Assembly (NCBI GenBank): GCA_947494445.1
Contig: CANLVD010000005.1
Coordinates: 248,947-312,946 of the forward strand
DNA from: an uncultured Paracoccaceae bacterium
Lineage (GTDB): Bacteria > Pseudomonadota > Alphaproteobacteria > Rhodobacterales > Rhodobacteraceae
DNA: 64,000 bases
Direction of reading: 5' to 3'
The notes beneath the pieces are model-generated. The model did not search any database, had not been told where the DNA came from, and saw only the letters and a program-made list of their open reading frames with translations. Position 1 is the stretch's first letter. Every line of letters begins with the position of its first letter. Below, piece after piece: positions 16,729 to 25,652 of the stretch. The position numbers and the translations under genes are program-made.

Positions 16729-17712
16729 TCAGCGGTCAAACAGGGTTTTGAGCAAATGTTCGGCGGCTTCTTCAGGCGCGCGGGTGCCATTTGCGATCTG
16801 GGCCTGTAGATCGGACCAAAGCGCGGCCGTGCGCGGGTCATCGTGCAGGCGGGACAGGAGCGAGGTTTCGACCTCGCGCTGAAAGGCTGTGAGGGCCTGA
16901 TCCTTGCGACGTGCCGCTGTCGTGCCGCTTTCCCTGCGCCAGTTCGCAAGGGTCTGGATGGTCTGCCATGCCTCATCCAGCCCGTCGCCGGTCACTGCTG
17001 AAACCGTGCGGGCGAGCGGATAGTCTTCGGGATCGCCGTCGCGTTTGCGCAGGAGCCTGAGTGCACCTGCATAATCGGCACAGGTGCGGGTGGCCTGGGT
17101 TTTCAGATCACCATCGGCCTTGTTGACCAGAATGATGTCGGCGATTTCCATGATGCCGCGTTTGACGCCTTGCAGTTCATCGCCGCCAGCAGGCGCCAGA
17201 AGCAGCAGGAAAATGTCGGTCATCTCGGCGACCATGGTCTCGGACTGGCCGACGCCAACGGTCTCGATCAGGATCAGATCGAAGCCTGCCGCCTCGCACA
17301 GGGCAATCGCCTCGCGGGTCCGGCGCGCAACACCGCCCAGCGTGGATTGGGATGGCGAGGGGCGGATGAAGGCGTTGGGGTGGCGCGACAGGCGGTCCAT
17401 GCGGGTCTTGTCGCCAAGGATCGAGCCACCCGAGCGCGAGGATGAGGGATCGACCGCCAGCACGGCGACCTTGTGGCCTGCATCCGCGCACATCATGCCG
17501 AAGGCTTCGATGAAGGTGGATTTGCCAACGCCGGGCGTGCCGGACAGGCCAAGGCGCAAGCTGGTGCCGGGTGCAGGCAATGCCGCGAGCAGAGCACGGG
17601 CCAGCGCCCGATGCTCGGACCGGGTGCTTTCGACCAGCGTGATCGCGCGTGCCAAAGCCCGCCGTGATCCAGCGGTCAGTTCATTGCAAAGTGTTTCGGG
17701 ATCGACTGACAA
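16729..17712 (-). CDS. meaB: MeaB/ArgK-family G3E GTPase (methylmalonyl-CoA mutase chaperone)
   Basis: A GTPase that protects and reloads adenosylcobalamin in methylmalonyl-CoA mutase. The G motifs are clear: GTPGVGKST (Walker A), DPSSSRSGGSILGDKTRM (switch region), ETVGVGQSE and NKAD. The C-terminal dimerisation arm is present. The start is unsettled: I chose the TTG giving MSVDPETLCN (327 residues, normal length), because no in-frame ATG exists near the family start. The frame runs on upstream to 18621 but overlaps the divergent DUF3108 gene. The mutase itself is not in the window. Confidence 0.85.
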   Translation of the reverse strand: MSVDPETLCNELTAGSRRALARAITLVESTRSEHRALARALLAALPAPGTSLRLGLSGTPGVGKSTFIEAFGMMCADAGHKVAVLAVDPSSSRSGGSILGDKTRMDRLSRHPNAFIRPSPSQSTLGGVARRTREAIALCEAAGFDLILIETVGVGQSETMVAEMTDIFLLLLAPAGGDELQGVKRGIMEIADIILVNKADGDLKTQATRTCADYAGALRLLRKRDGDPEDYPLARTVSAVTGDGLDEAWQTIQTLANWRRESGTTAARRKDQALTAFQREVETSLLSRLHDDPRTAALWSDLQAQIANGTRAPEEAAEHLLKTLFDR

Positions 17713-17829
17713 TTTGAACGCATCCGGGCTTTCATTCTCGGGAATCCTCCCTGTATTAGAGGGTATGGACCTCAAAATGCGATGCCTGTCCAGCGATGGC
17801 GGGTCAAAAATCGGAAAAGGGTGTGAACC

Positions 17830-18558
17830 ATGCTGAGGCAGATGAGACAGGTTTTTGCGGTTTTTCTGGTGGCGGGACTGGCATTTGCGCCGGTGGCGCA
17901 GGCGCAGGATATCAATCAGAAATTCTCGATTTACGTCGGCGGCATCAAGCTGGGCGGGATGGCGCTGACTGGGCGCGAGCGGGATCGGAGCTACAAGGTG
18001 TCCGTGTCGGTCAAGGGCGAGGGGATCCTCAGCCGTTTGGTGAAGTTCAGCTTCTCGGGCAGCTCGGAAGGGACTGTGGATGGCGTGGGCAAGCCGGTGC
18101 CGACCCTGTTTCGCAGTTACAACGAGCGCAAGGGCGTCACGCGCGAGACCAAGATGACCTATCGCGGCGGCGAGCCGCGCACGATCAACTGGGCACCGAA
18201 CCGCACCCGCAAGCCCTTTGATGCCAGGGCCGCCGAACAGGCCGGCACGCTTGATCCGATTGCGGCGGCCTACTTCCTGCTGAAAGATGCCCCCGTCGGA
18301 CAGGCCTGCGGCAAGACCGTGCAGGTGTTTGACGGCGCGCGCAGGTCGCAGGTGGAGGTCAAGGAGCGCAAGCAACAGAAAGGCAAGTGGATCTGCGAAG
18401 GTGTCTACACCCGGTTGCAGGGCTGGAGTGCCGATGATCTGGCCGAAAAACGCCGCTTCCCTTTCCGGTTGGTGTTTCGCGAGCGCGATGGCGTGATGGT
18501 GCTGGAGCGTTTCCAGACCGAGAGCCTTTATGGGCTGATGGCCGCGATCCGCCGCTGA
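17830..18558 (+). CDS. DUF3108 periplasmic protein
   Basis: A 242-residue exported protein. The signal peptide spans about residues 1-25 (AGLAFAPVAQAQ). The mature part has beta-rich segments (KFSIYVGGIKLG near 31-42, YKVSVSVKGEGILSR), a Cys in QACGKTV and KWICEG, and ends ESLYGLMAAIRR, fitting DUF3108, a family of unknown role. It diverges from meaB, leaving about 118 bp shared control region. Confidence 0.75.
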   Translation: MLRQMRQVFAVFLVAGLAFAPVAQAQDINQKFSIYVGGIKLGGMALTGRERDRSYKVSVSVKGEGILSRLVKFSFSGSSEGTVDGVGKPVPTLFRSYNERKGVTRETKMTYRGGEPRTINWAPNRTRKPFDARAAEQAGTLDPIAAAYFLLKDAPVGQACGKTVQVFDGARRSQVEVKERKQQKGKWICEGVYTRLQGWSADDLAEKRRFPFRLVFRERDGVMVLERFQTESLYGLMAAIRR

Positions 18559-18667
18559 GCCTACTTGCGAAGGCCCAAGGCAGATATCGTCTGAGGCATC
18601 AACTGCCTCGGCATCGGCCACAGGAATTCACGCGACAGGCAGGGCTGTTGGCGCTAGAGAGGCGCCT

Positions 18668-21073
18668 GTGACCCCTGATCTTCCCATAGAGCCGGTTCTG
18701 CCGGATGTTCTGGCGGCCCTGCGCGAGCGCGGCGTGGCTGTGTTGCAGGCCCCGCCGGGTGCGGGCAAGACCACGCGGGTGCCGCTTTACCTGCTGGAGC
18801 ACGGCCTGACGGAGGGCCGCATTCTGATGCTGGAGCCGCGCCGGGTCGCAGCCCGGGCCGCGGCTGCACGCCTTGCGGACAGTCTTGGTGCGAAGCTGGG
18901 CGGTCTGGTGGGATATTCCATGCGCGGCGAGACCCGCCGATCGCGGGAGACACGGATCGAGGTGGTCACCGAAGGGGTGCTGACGCGGATGTTGCAATCC
19001 TCTCCCGATCTCGACGGTGTGGGGTGTGTGATCTTCGATGAATTTCACGAACGCGCCTTGCAGGCCGATCTGGGACTGGCGCTCTGTCTGGAAGTGCAGG
19101 CAGCCCTGCGTGATGATCTGAAAATTCTGGTGATGTCGGCGACGCTGGACGCAGGTCCAGTGGCAGCATTGATGGGGGACGCGCCGCTTGTAACCTCGCA
19201 GGGGCGGGCTTTCGAGGTCGAGACGATCTGGCTGGATGCCCCGGTTAAGGCGTCGCGCGCGCAGGACTATGCCAATGCCATGGCGTGTCTGGTGGAGCGC
19301 GCACTGACGGAAACCACAGGCGGGGTGCTGGTGTTTCTGCCGGGCAAGGGCGAGATCAACCGGGTGAGTGCGGCGCTTAATCTGCCCGATGATGTGACGT
19401 TGATGCCGCTTCATGGCAGCCTGCCGTTTCGCGAGCAGCGCGCGGTTCTGACGCCACTGGAGACGGGGCGCAAGCTGGTGCTGGCGACAGCGATTGCCGA
19501 GACTTCCATCACCGTGCCCGACGTCCGGGTTGTGGTCGATGGCGGGCGGTCGCGGGAGGCGCGGTTCGATCCGGCCTCTGGTATGTCGCGGCTGGTGACC
19601 GGGCGGGTGACCAAGGCGCAGGCTGAACAGCGCCGGGGGCGTGCGGGGCGAGTGGCTGAGGGGTGGTGCTACCGGTTCTGGACCAAAGGCGAGGAGGGCG
19701 CGATGCAGGCCTTCCCGCTGCCTGAGATTATGGCCGCCGATCTGGCCCCCCTCGCGCTTGATCTGGCCGGTTGGGGCGTGAACGATCCCGGTGATCTTGC
19801 CTTCCTGACCCAGCCGCCCGAGGGCGCATTGAGCGAGGCGCGCAGCCTGCTGAGGGATCTTGGCATGCTGGATGATGCCGGGCGGATCACCGCGCATGGG
19901 CAAGAGGCAGCAAAGGTGCCGGCACATCCCAGACTGGCACATATGTTGCTGGCAGGTGGGCCAAAGGCGGCAGGGCTTGCGGCCCTTGTGTCCTCGCGGG
20001 GGCCGGACAGGCAGGGGGCGGACCTGAGTGCTGGACTGGCTCGCCTGACGGGTGATGCCGCGCGGGAAGAAGCGCGGTTGCGGAAATTTGCCGGTGCTGA
20101 TGCGGGCCTCAGCCCCGGCGGGATGCTGGCGCTGGCCTATCCTGACCGGATCGCGCTGCTGCGCCCCGGTGACGGGACACGCTACCTGTTGTCGGCCGGG
20201 GCAGGCGCTGTGATCGATGCGGGCGATGCGCTGGCGGGGCAACGGTTGCTGGTCGCCTCAGACCTTGACGGAGACCGGCGGGAGGCGCGGATCCGGGCGG
20301 CTTTGCCGATCAGCGAAAGCGAGCTGCGCCAGATCTATGCAGAGTGGCTGCACAAGGTGAATGTCTGTGAGTGGTCGCGGCGCGAACGCAAGGTGGTTGC
20401 GCGGAGCCGTCTGATGCTGGGCGCGCTGGCGCTGGAAGATCAGCATTGGCGCGAAGTCGACAGTGATGCGCTTCTGCCCGCGTTTCTGGATGGCGTGCGC
20501 GATCTGGGGTTGGAGGCGCTGAACTGGACCAAGAGCGCGCGGCTTTTGCGGGCGCGGGCGCTTTGGCTGGGTGCACGAGGTGCTGAACTGGCAGATATGG
20601 GTGATGCTGCATTGCTGGAGGGACTGGAAAACTGGCTTGGGCCATGGCTTGCGGGGATGCGCAGCTTTGGCGAGGTTCGGGGGCTGGATCTGACCGGACC
20701 GCTGGATGCTCTGCTGGGGGTGGATGGCAAGGCCATGCTGGACCGACTGGCCCCGGCAAAGCTGACGGTGCCCACCGGCTCGCGGCTGGCAGTGGATTAC
20801 AGCGCCGAGCCGCCCAAGGTGGAGGTGCGCTTGCAGGAAGTCTTCGGGCTGGACCGCCATCCAACCCTTGGCCCGGACAAGATGCCGGTGGCCTTGCATC
20901 TGTTGTCGCCTGCGGGGCGTCCGGTGCAGGTTACGTCTGATCTGCCGGGGTTCTGGCGGTCAAGTTACAGTGACGTGCGCAAGGACATGCGCGGGCGCTA
21001 CCCCAGACATCCCTGGCCCGAGGATCCGGTCAGTGCGGCGCCCACCCGGCGGGCAAAACCGCGTGGCACCTGA
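18668..21073 (+). CDS. hrpB: ATP-dependent RNA helicase HrpB (DEAH family)
   Basis: An 801-residue DEAH-type helicase of unclear cellular role. Starts at GTG 18668. Walker A is APPGAGKTT near residue 32, motif II reads DEFHER (a DEAH variant normal for HrpB), motif III is SATLD, and motif VI is QRRGRAGR. The helicase-associated domain and the HrpB C-terminal region (HPWPEDP near the end) follow. Length fits the family. It stands alone between the DUF3108 gene and the TRAP binding protein pair. Confidence 0.93.
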   Translation: MTPDLPIEPVLPDVLAALRERGVAVLQAPPGAGKTTRVPLYLLEHGLTEGRILMLEPRRVAARAAAARLADSLGAKLGGLVGYSMRGETRRSRETRIEVVTEGVLTRMLQSSPDLDGVGCVIFDEFHERALQADLGLALCLEVQAALRDDLKILVMSATLDAGPVAALMGDAPLVTSQGRAFEVETIWLDAPVKASRAQDYANAMACLVERALTETTGGVLVFLPGKGEINRVSAALNLPDDVTLMPLHGSLPFREQRAVLTPLETGRKLVLATAIAETSITVPDVRVVVDGGRSREARFDPASGMSRLVTGRVTKAQAEQRRGRAGRVAEGWCYRFWTKGEEGAMQAFPLPEIMAADLAPLALDLAGWGVNDPGDLAFLTQPPEGALSEARSLLRDLGMLDDAGRITAHGQEAAKVPAHPRLAHMLLAGGPKAAGLAALVSSRGPDRQGADLSAGLARLTGDAAREEARLRKFAGADAGLSPGGMLALAYPDRIALLRPGDGTRYLLSAGAGAVIDAGDALAGQRLLVASDLDGDRREARIRAALPISESELRQIYAEWLHKVNVCEWSRRERKVVARSRLMLGALALEDQHWREVDSDALLPAFLDGVRDLGLEALNWTKSARLLRARALWLGARGAELADMGDAALLEGLENWLGPWLAGMRSFGEVRGLDLTGPLDALLGVDGKAMLDRLAPAKLTVPTGSRLAVDYSAEPPKVEVRLQEVFGLDRHPTLGPDKMPVALHLLSPAGRPVQVTSDLPGFWRSSYSDVRKDMRGRYPRHPWPEDPVSAAPTRRAKPRGT

Positions 21074-21230
21074 GACACGTTCGCGCAAAAGTGGAAAAAT
21101 GATCGCTGACGCCAGTGTCTCGCCACATTCCTGCGCGGTTTCATATTTACCTTTTGTATAGGTTTTAAGAATCGCGGTCTGGCTGCCCCCGGCGCAGACC
21201 CAATCAGGACATGTCGTGGAAGGAAGAGCA

Positions 21231-22301
21231 TTGACGCAGAAATCAGGCATCACAAGGCGCGCAGCGCTGGCGGGTCAGGCAGCGATTGGCGGTGCGGTCG
21301 GTCTTGGTCTCGCAAGCCCCGCATTGGCACAAGGACAGGTGCGCATCCGGACCACGCTGGTCGATGGCGCGCCGGTCTATGCGGCCATGGCACAGAGGCT
21401 GGCAGCCCGGCTGGAAGCGGTATCTGACCGGCGGATCCGGCTGGAACTGGATCTGGCACGCGCACCGCTGGACGGGTTTGACGCGGTCGGTGCCGGTCTG
21501 GTCGATGCCTATATCGGGCGCGAGGACATGTTCCTTGAGCGCGATCCCGCGTTTGGCATGTTCTCGTCCACACCTTTTGGACTGGACCCGCGCGAGTTCG
21601 AGGCATTCATCCACTATGGTGGCGGTCAGCAGCTTTGGGACGAAATGTCCGGTCGCTATGGCATCAAGCCGCTGCTTCTGGGCGATCTGGGAGCAAGCTT
21701 TGGCGGCTGGTTCCAGAGCCCCATCGAGTCTGTCGGCAATTTCTCGGGCCTGCGCATGGCCAGCGAAGGTCTGGGCGCAGTAGTGCTGCAAGGCCTCGGG
21801 GCTGCTCCGCTGAAGTTCAACGGCCAGATCGGCGGCAATCTTCAGGCAAGCGTCAGCTATGGCCTGTCGGTGGACCGTGACCTTGGTCTGACCGATGCGT
21901 TCCGGGTGCTGGTGGCACCGGCCATGTTCCACCCACAACGTGCGGTCTCACTTGGGCTGAGCACAGCGTTCTGGGAGGCCCTGTCAGACGGGGACCGGGC
22001 GCTGATCGACACGGTTTGTGCGGCTGAGACGGACATTCAGCTGGCCTCGGTCCTGTCAAGTGAAATGGCAGCATTTGGCGATGTGGTTGCACGCGGGACG
22101 CTTGTGCAGTCGCTGACCCCGCAGGTTTTCGGCGAGATTGCCGCTGCCTCGGACGAGGTGCTTGAAACGCATATTCTGGCCAATTCCAGCGCACCGTTCG
22201 TGCTGGACAGCTACCGCGCGTTCCTGCGCGACATTTCGGGTTGGAGCACGGTCGGTGAGGGCCTGTTCTCTGTTGCACGCGCCGAAGCGCTGGGGATCTG
22301 A
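21231..22301 (+). CDS. TRAP-type solute-binding protein paralogue with lost ligand site
   Basis: An exported DctP-family protein with a Tat-style signal (TRRAALAGQAAIGG). The start is taken as the TTG behind GGAAGGAAG; a GTG at 21216 is the alternative. The fold clearly parallels the next gene (shared FGL-ARE/AQE, GGGQ-LWDE and GGWF/GGWY blocks). However, the residues that hold the carboxylate in TakP-like proteins are gone: NTGVQMGG reads DLGASFGG, the LKIR Arg position reads Ser (LRMASEG), and EWVGPY reads LSVDRD. It is followed 2 bp later by its paralogue. No TRAP membrane subunits are nearby. A sensor or partner role is possible; not shown. Confidence 0.75.
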   Translation: MTQKSGITRRAALAGQAAIGGAVGLGLASPALAQGQVRIRTTLVDGAPVYAAMAQRLAARLEAVSDRRIRLELDLARAPLDGFDAVGAGLVDAYIGREDMFLERDPAFGMFSSTPFGLDPREFEAFIHYGGGQQLWDEMSGRYGIKPLLLGDLGASFGGWFQSPIESVGNFSGLRMASEGLGAVVLQGLGAAPLKFNGQIGGNLQASVSYGLSVDRDLGLTDAFRVLVAPAMFHPQRAVSLGLSTAFWEALSDGDRALIDTVCAAETDIQLASVLSSEMAAFGDVVARGTLVQSLTPQVFGEIAAASDEVLETHILANSSAPFVLDSYRAFLRDISGWSTVGEGLFSVARAEALGI

Positions 22302-22303
22302 TC

Positions 22304-23452
22304 ATGACAAAGACACTGAAAACCACGCCAAACCTGTCCCGTCGCGCGGCCCTTCTGGGGCTGGGCATTGCACCGGTTGCACTTGCCGCGCCCGCCGTTC
22401 AGGCACAGGCCCGCCGCACGCTGGATATGGTCACCACATGGCCGCGCGGTCTGCCCGGTCTGGCCACGGCAGCCGAGCGTTTCGCTCAGGCCGTCAATGA
22501 CATGTCCGGCGGCGCGCTTGCGATCAACTATTTCGCAGCAGGCGAGAAGGTTGGTGCATTCGACAGCTTCGATGCGGTCCGAAACGGATCGGTCGATATG
22601 TATCATGCGGCTGAGTATTACTGGCAGGGCCGTGACAAGGCCTATAACTTCTTCACCACAGTGCCCTTCGGTTTTACCGCGCAGGAGTTTTCGACATGGA
22701 TTCAGGTCGGTGGCGGTCAGGAGCTTTGGGATGAGCTGAGCGGCGAGTTTGGCCTCAAAAGCTTCATGTGTGGCAACACAGGCGTGCAGATGGGCGGCTG
22801 GTACGCAAATCCGATCCGCTCTCTTGAGGATATGAAGGGTTTGAAGATCCGCATTCCGGGTCTTGCAGCCGACATCTTCCGGGCGCTTGGCGCGGAGCCT
22901 GTGAGCCTGCCCGGCGGTGCGATCCCGGCGGCACTTTTCTCGGGCGAGATCGATGCGGTGGAATGGGTTGGCCCCTATAACGATCTGGAATTCGGTGTCC
23001 ACAAGGTGTTGCAGAACTACATGTTCCCGGGCTTTCACGAGCCGGGCACATGTGCGGCCTTGAGCATCAATGCACGGGTCTGGAACTCGCTTGATGCCCA
23101 GCAGCAGGCGGTGATCGCGACGGCTTGTGCCGCGGAGAACCGGCGGATGCTGGCGGAATACTCCGCCCGTTCAGGCGCTGCACTTGAGCAGATGAAGGTG
23201 GAATACGGCACTCAGGTGCATCGTTTTGCCGATGATGTTTATGCCGAGGTGGCAAAGATCGTGTCGGACACGATGAGCGGGATTGCCGGGCAGAACGGCT
23301 ATTCCCGGCGCGTTGTCGGCAGTTTCCTCGATTTCCGTTCGAAGATCGTGCCCTATTCGAAACTGCTGTCGGGCAGCTACCTTGGCGCGCGCGCCGAGCA
23401 TCTGACGGCACAGGCGGCAATGGTCGATGATTTCATCGAAGTGAACGACTGA
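22304..23452 (+). CDS. TRAP transporter solute-binding protein, TakP-like (2-oxoacid type)
   Basis: A 382-residue periplasmic binding protein with a Tat-style signal (LSRRAALLGLG) ending near AQA. It carries the TakP-like ligand motifs: NTGVQMGGW, LKIRIPG with the conserved Arg, and IDAVEWVGPYND. These bind small 2-oxoacids with a cation in Rhodobacter TakP. It would deliver substrate to a TRAP DctQM permease encoded elsewhere. It forms a two-gene unit with the degenerate paralogue upstream and ends at a terminator. Confidence 0.85.
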   Translation: MTKTLKTTPNLSRRAALLGLGIAPVALAAPAVQAQARRTLDMVTTWPRGLPGLATAAERFAQAVNDMSGGALAINYFAAGEKVGAFDSFDAVRNGSVDMYHAAEYYWQGRDKAYNFFTTVPFGFTAQEFSTWIQVGGGQELWDELSGEFGLKSFMCGNTGVQMGGWYANPIRSLEDMKGLKIRIPGLAADIFRALGAEPVSLPGGAIPAALFSGEIDAVEWVGPYNDLEFGVHKVLQNYMFPGFHEPGTCAALSINARVWNSLDAQQQAVIATACAAENRRMLAEYSARSGAALEQMKVEYGTQVHRFADDVYAEVAKIVSDTMSGIAGQNGYSRRVVGSFLDFRSKIVPYSKLLSGSYLGARAEHLTAQAAMVDDFIEVND

Positions 23453-23483
23453 CCGGTCCTCTTCGGAATACCTAAAACTGTAC

Positions 23484-23515
23484 CAAAAGCGGTCCTGTTG
23501 TGGGGCCGCTTTTTT
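23484..23515 (+). terminator. Rho-independent terminator after the binding-protein pair
   Basis: Stem AAAGCGG / CCGCTTT with a 13-base loop that can pair further (TCC/GGG), followed by a T-run (TTTTTTAC). Confidence 0.8.
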
Positions 23516-23571
23516 ACGTCTTGTTGGGATTTCAGCGCCTATCTGCTGCTGAGAGGAGGGTCCCGTACAGG

Positions 23572-25530
23572 ATGTATCGCTGGCTCCAGACGCAGGCAGG
23601 CTCGGAAGCCTGCCATCAGACCTATCTGAAAGCGCGGATCAACCGGCGTGAACGGAAAACCCGTGTCACGGTTTTCGTTCTTCTGATCATTGCGGCGGCG
23701 ATCCTGGGCTCTGCGGGAATTGCCACGGTCCTGATGTTGCTGATGCTGGTTGTGGAGACCTGCGAGGCGCGGATGCACCGCTATCTCAATGCGGCCGACA
23801 AGCAGCTTCTGAACCGGCATGTCTGCCTGTCTGCCGGGTTGGCGGCAGTGGCGACCTCGGTCTATATGGGCGCCTCTCTGGTTTTTGCACAGCATGCCAC
23901 CACATCCGTTGTTCTGCTGGGGTTGTTCTGGTTGAGCGGTGGCCTTGTGCATCTGTCGGCCAATTATGCCTCCATGCCGGTGTTCTATTGGGCCACGATG
24001 ACCCCCGCGACCCTGATCCTGCTGGTGTTTCCGATGACCGTTGGCTGGTCTGAACCAAGGATGCCACTGACCCATGAATGGCTGATGCCTCTTGTGCTTG
24101 CGGTCATCTACGTGGTGCATCTGCGGCATCTGATGTCGTCTCAGAAGGACACGGAAGCGGCGATCGAAACCGCGCGGAAACAGGCCGCCAGTCGATTGAA
24201 GGAACTGGAATACCTCGCCAATCACGACAGTCTGACGGGACTTTTGAACCGCGGTGCATTTGACATCAGAATTCAGGAAATGCTGATCAGCCAACGTGGT
24301 GCAGACAGTCATTTGGCGATGTTCATGCTCGATCTCGATGGTTTCAAACCGATCAATGACCTGCATGGTCATGAAGCGGGTGATGTGGTTCTGGCAGCCC
24401 TTGGTCAGCGTCTGGAGAAATCCCAGCGTGCAGGCGCCTGTGTTGCGCGCCTTGGGGGCGATGAATTTGGCGTGCTGGCCAATGGCATCGAAGGGGTCGA
24501 GGATGCGCTGGGCATCGGCAACCGCCTGCGAGATACACTGAACGCACCGGTGCGCTGGCGCGGGCAAAGCCTGCAGGTGGGCGTGTCCATCGGGGTTGCC
24601 CTGCAGATGATCAGTGGCAACTCTCCTCAGGCGCTGATGTCGGACGCGGATCAGGCGATGTACCGAGCCAAGGCGCTGGGCAAGAACCGGGTTGTGGTCT
24701 TCGATGGCACGGCATCGGTTGGAGCCTTGGGAGCTCTTGATGAAGAACTGCTGAGATCAGCCGTCACAGGCGATGGGCCAGAGTTCGTCTTGCGCTACCG
24801 CAAGGTGGCCTATCTCTCGGACCTGTCGCTTCAGGGGCTGGATGCCAGTGTCTACTGGGATCATCCCGAAGCTGGTCTGTTGGGGCCGGATCACTATCTG
24901 TCAACCCTGGACGCCATGGGCCTTTTGGGTGACTACACCTACAAGGTGCTAAAGATGCTGTTGATGGAACTGGAAACATTGCTGATAGATGGCATTGATC
25001 CCGGTCAGGTTTCCATCTCGGTCCCGGAACTGAGCCTGAGCACCCATAACGGGCGCGAAGACATTGAATGGCTGATGGCAACCTTCCCCGGCACCACCGA
25101 GCGGTTGACCCTGACGGTGCCCGAAAACCTGCTCCTGTCGCGCTCGGGTGATCTGGTGGCACAATCGATCGTAAAACTGCGCCAGATTGGTGTGAAAATC
25201 GCGCTGGATGACTTTGGCTCGGGTCAGGCATCTTTTCAACATCTGCGCTCCTTTGCCATCGACGGGCTTCGGATCCATCCGTCGTTCGTCTCTGGCGTGG
25301 AGCATGATCAGCAGGCCTCCATCATACTGGACGGTTTCCTGTCAATCGCTCAGGGGCTTGGTGTGACCGCCATGGCCAAGGGGATCGAGAGCGATGATCA
25401 AAGACGGCATCTGGCAGGACAGGGCTGCCCGACCGGGATCGGGTCGTTCATCGGTGCCGATCTGCCGCTGGACGAGATTTTGCAGGACCTGCAAAAGACC
25501 GATACGGCCAGCCGAATTCAGATCGGTTGA
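23572..25530 (+). CDS. Membrane GGDEF protein with degenerate EAL domain (probable diguanylate cyclase)
   Basis: A 652-residue inner-membrane signalling protein. Starts at MYRWLQ behind GAGAGGAGGG. About six membrane helices (residues 30-190) lead into a short coiled coil, then a GGDEF domain with intact ARLGGDEF. The position of the RxxD inhibitory site reads RAGA, so product inhibition there is unlikely. The C-terminal EAL domain has lost key residues: EAL reads DAS (LDASVYW), DDFG is kept, and the later catalytic E-G-V-E reads AKGIE. So it should make cyclic-di-GMP but not break it down; the EAL part may sense or bind nucleotide. Confidence 0.85.
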   Translation: MYRWLQTQAGSEACHQTYLKARINRRERKTRVTVFVLLIIAAAILGSAGIATVLMLLMLVVETCEARMHRYLNAADKQLLNRHVCLSAGLAAVATSVYMGASLVFAQHATTSVVLLGLFWLSGGLVHLSANYASMPVFYWATMTPATLILLVFPMTVGWSEPRMPLTHEWLMPLVLAVIYVVHLRHLMSSQKDTEAAIETARKQAASRLKELEYLANHDSLTGLLNRGAFDIRIQEMLISQRGADSHLAMFMLDLDGFKPINDLHGHEAGDVVLAALGQRLEKSQRAGACVARLGGDEFGVLANGIEGVEDALGIGNRLRDTLNAPVRWRGQSLQVGVSIGVALQMISGNSPQALMSDADQAMYRAKALGKNRVVVFDGTASVGALGALDEELLRSAVTGDGPEFVLRYRKVAYLSDLSLQGLDASVYWDHPEAGLLGPDHYLSTLDAMGLLGDYTYKVLKMLLMELETLLIDGIDPGQVSISVPELSLSTHNGREDIEWLMATFPGTTERLTLTVPENLLLSRSGDLVAQSIVKLRQIGVKIALDDFGSGQASFQHLRSFAIDGLRIHPSFVSGVEHDQQASIILDGFLSIAQGLGVTAMAKGIESDDQRRHLAGQGCPTGIGSFIGADLPLDEILQDLQKTDTASRIQIG

Positions 25531-25652
25531 CTGGGTTTCAGGCTGATGACCAAAAAAGAGGCAGAAACACCCTTTTCGGAGCGAAAAGTTTAAACTAGCC
25601 TCACCCTTGCGGGTAATTACGACCCGCCCGGCCAATAAAAAAGGGAGACCCC

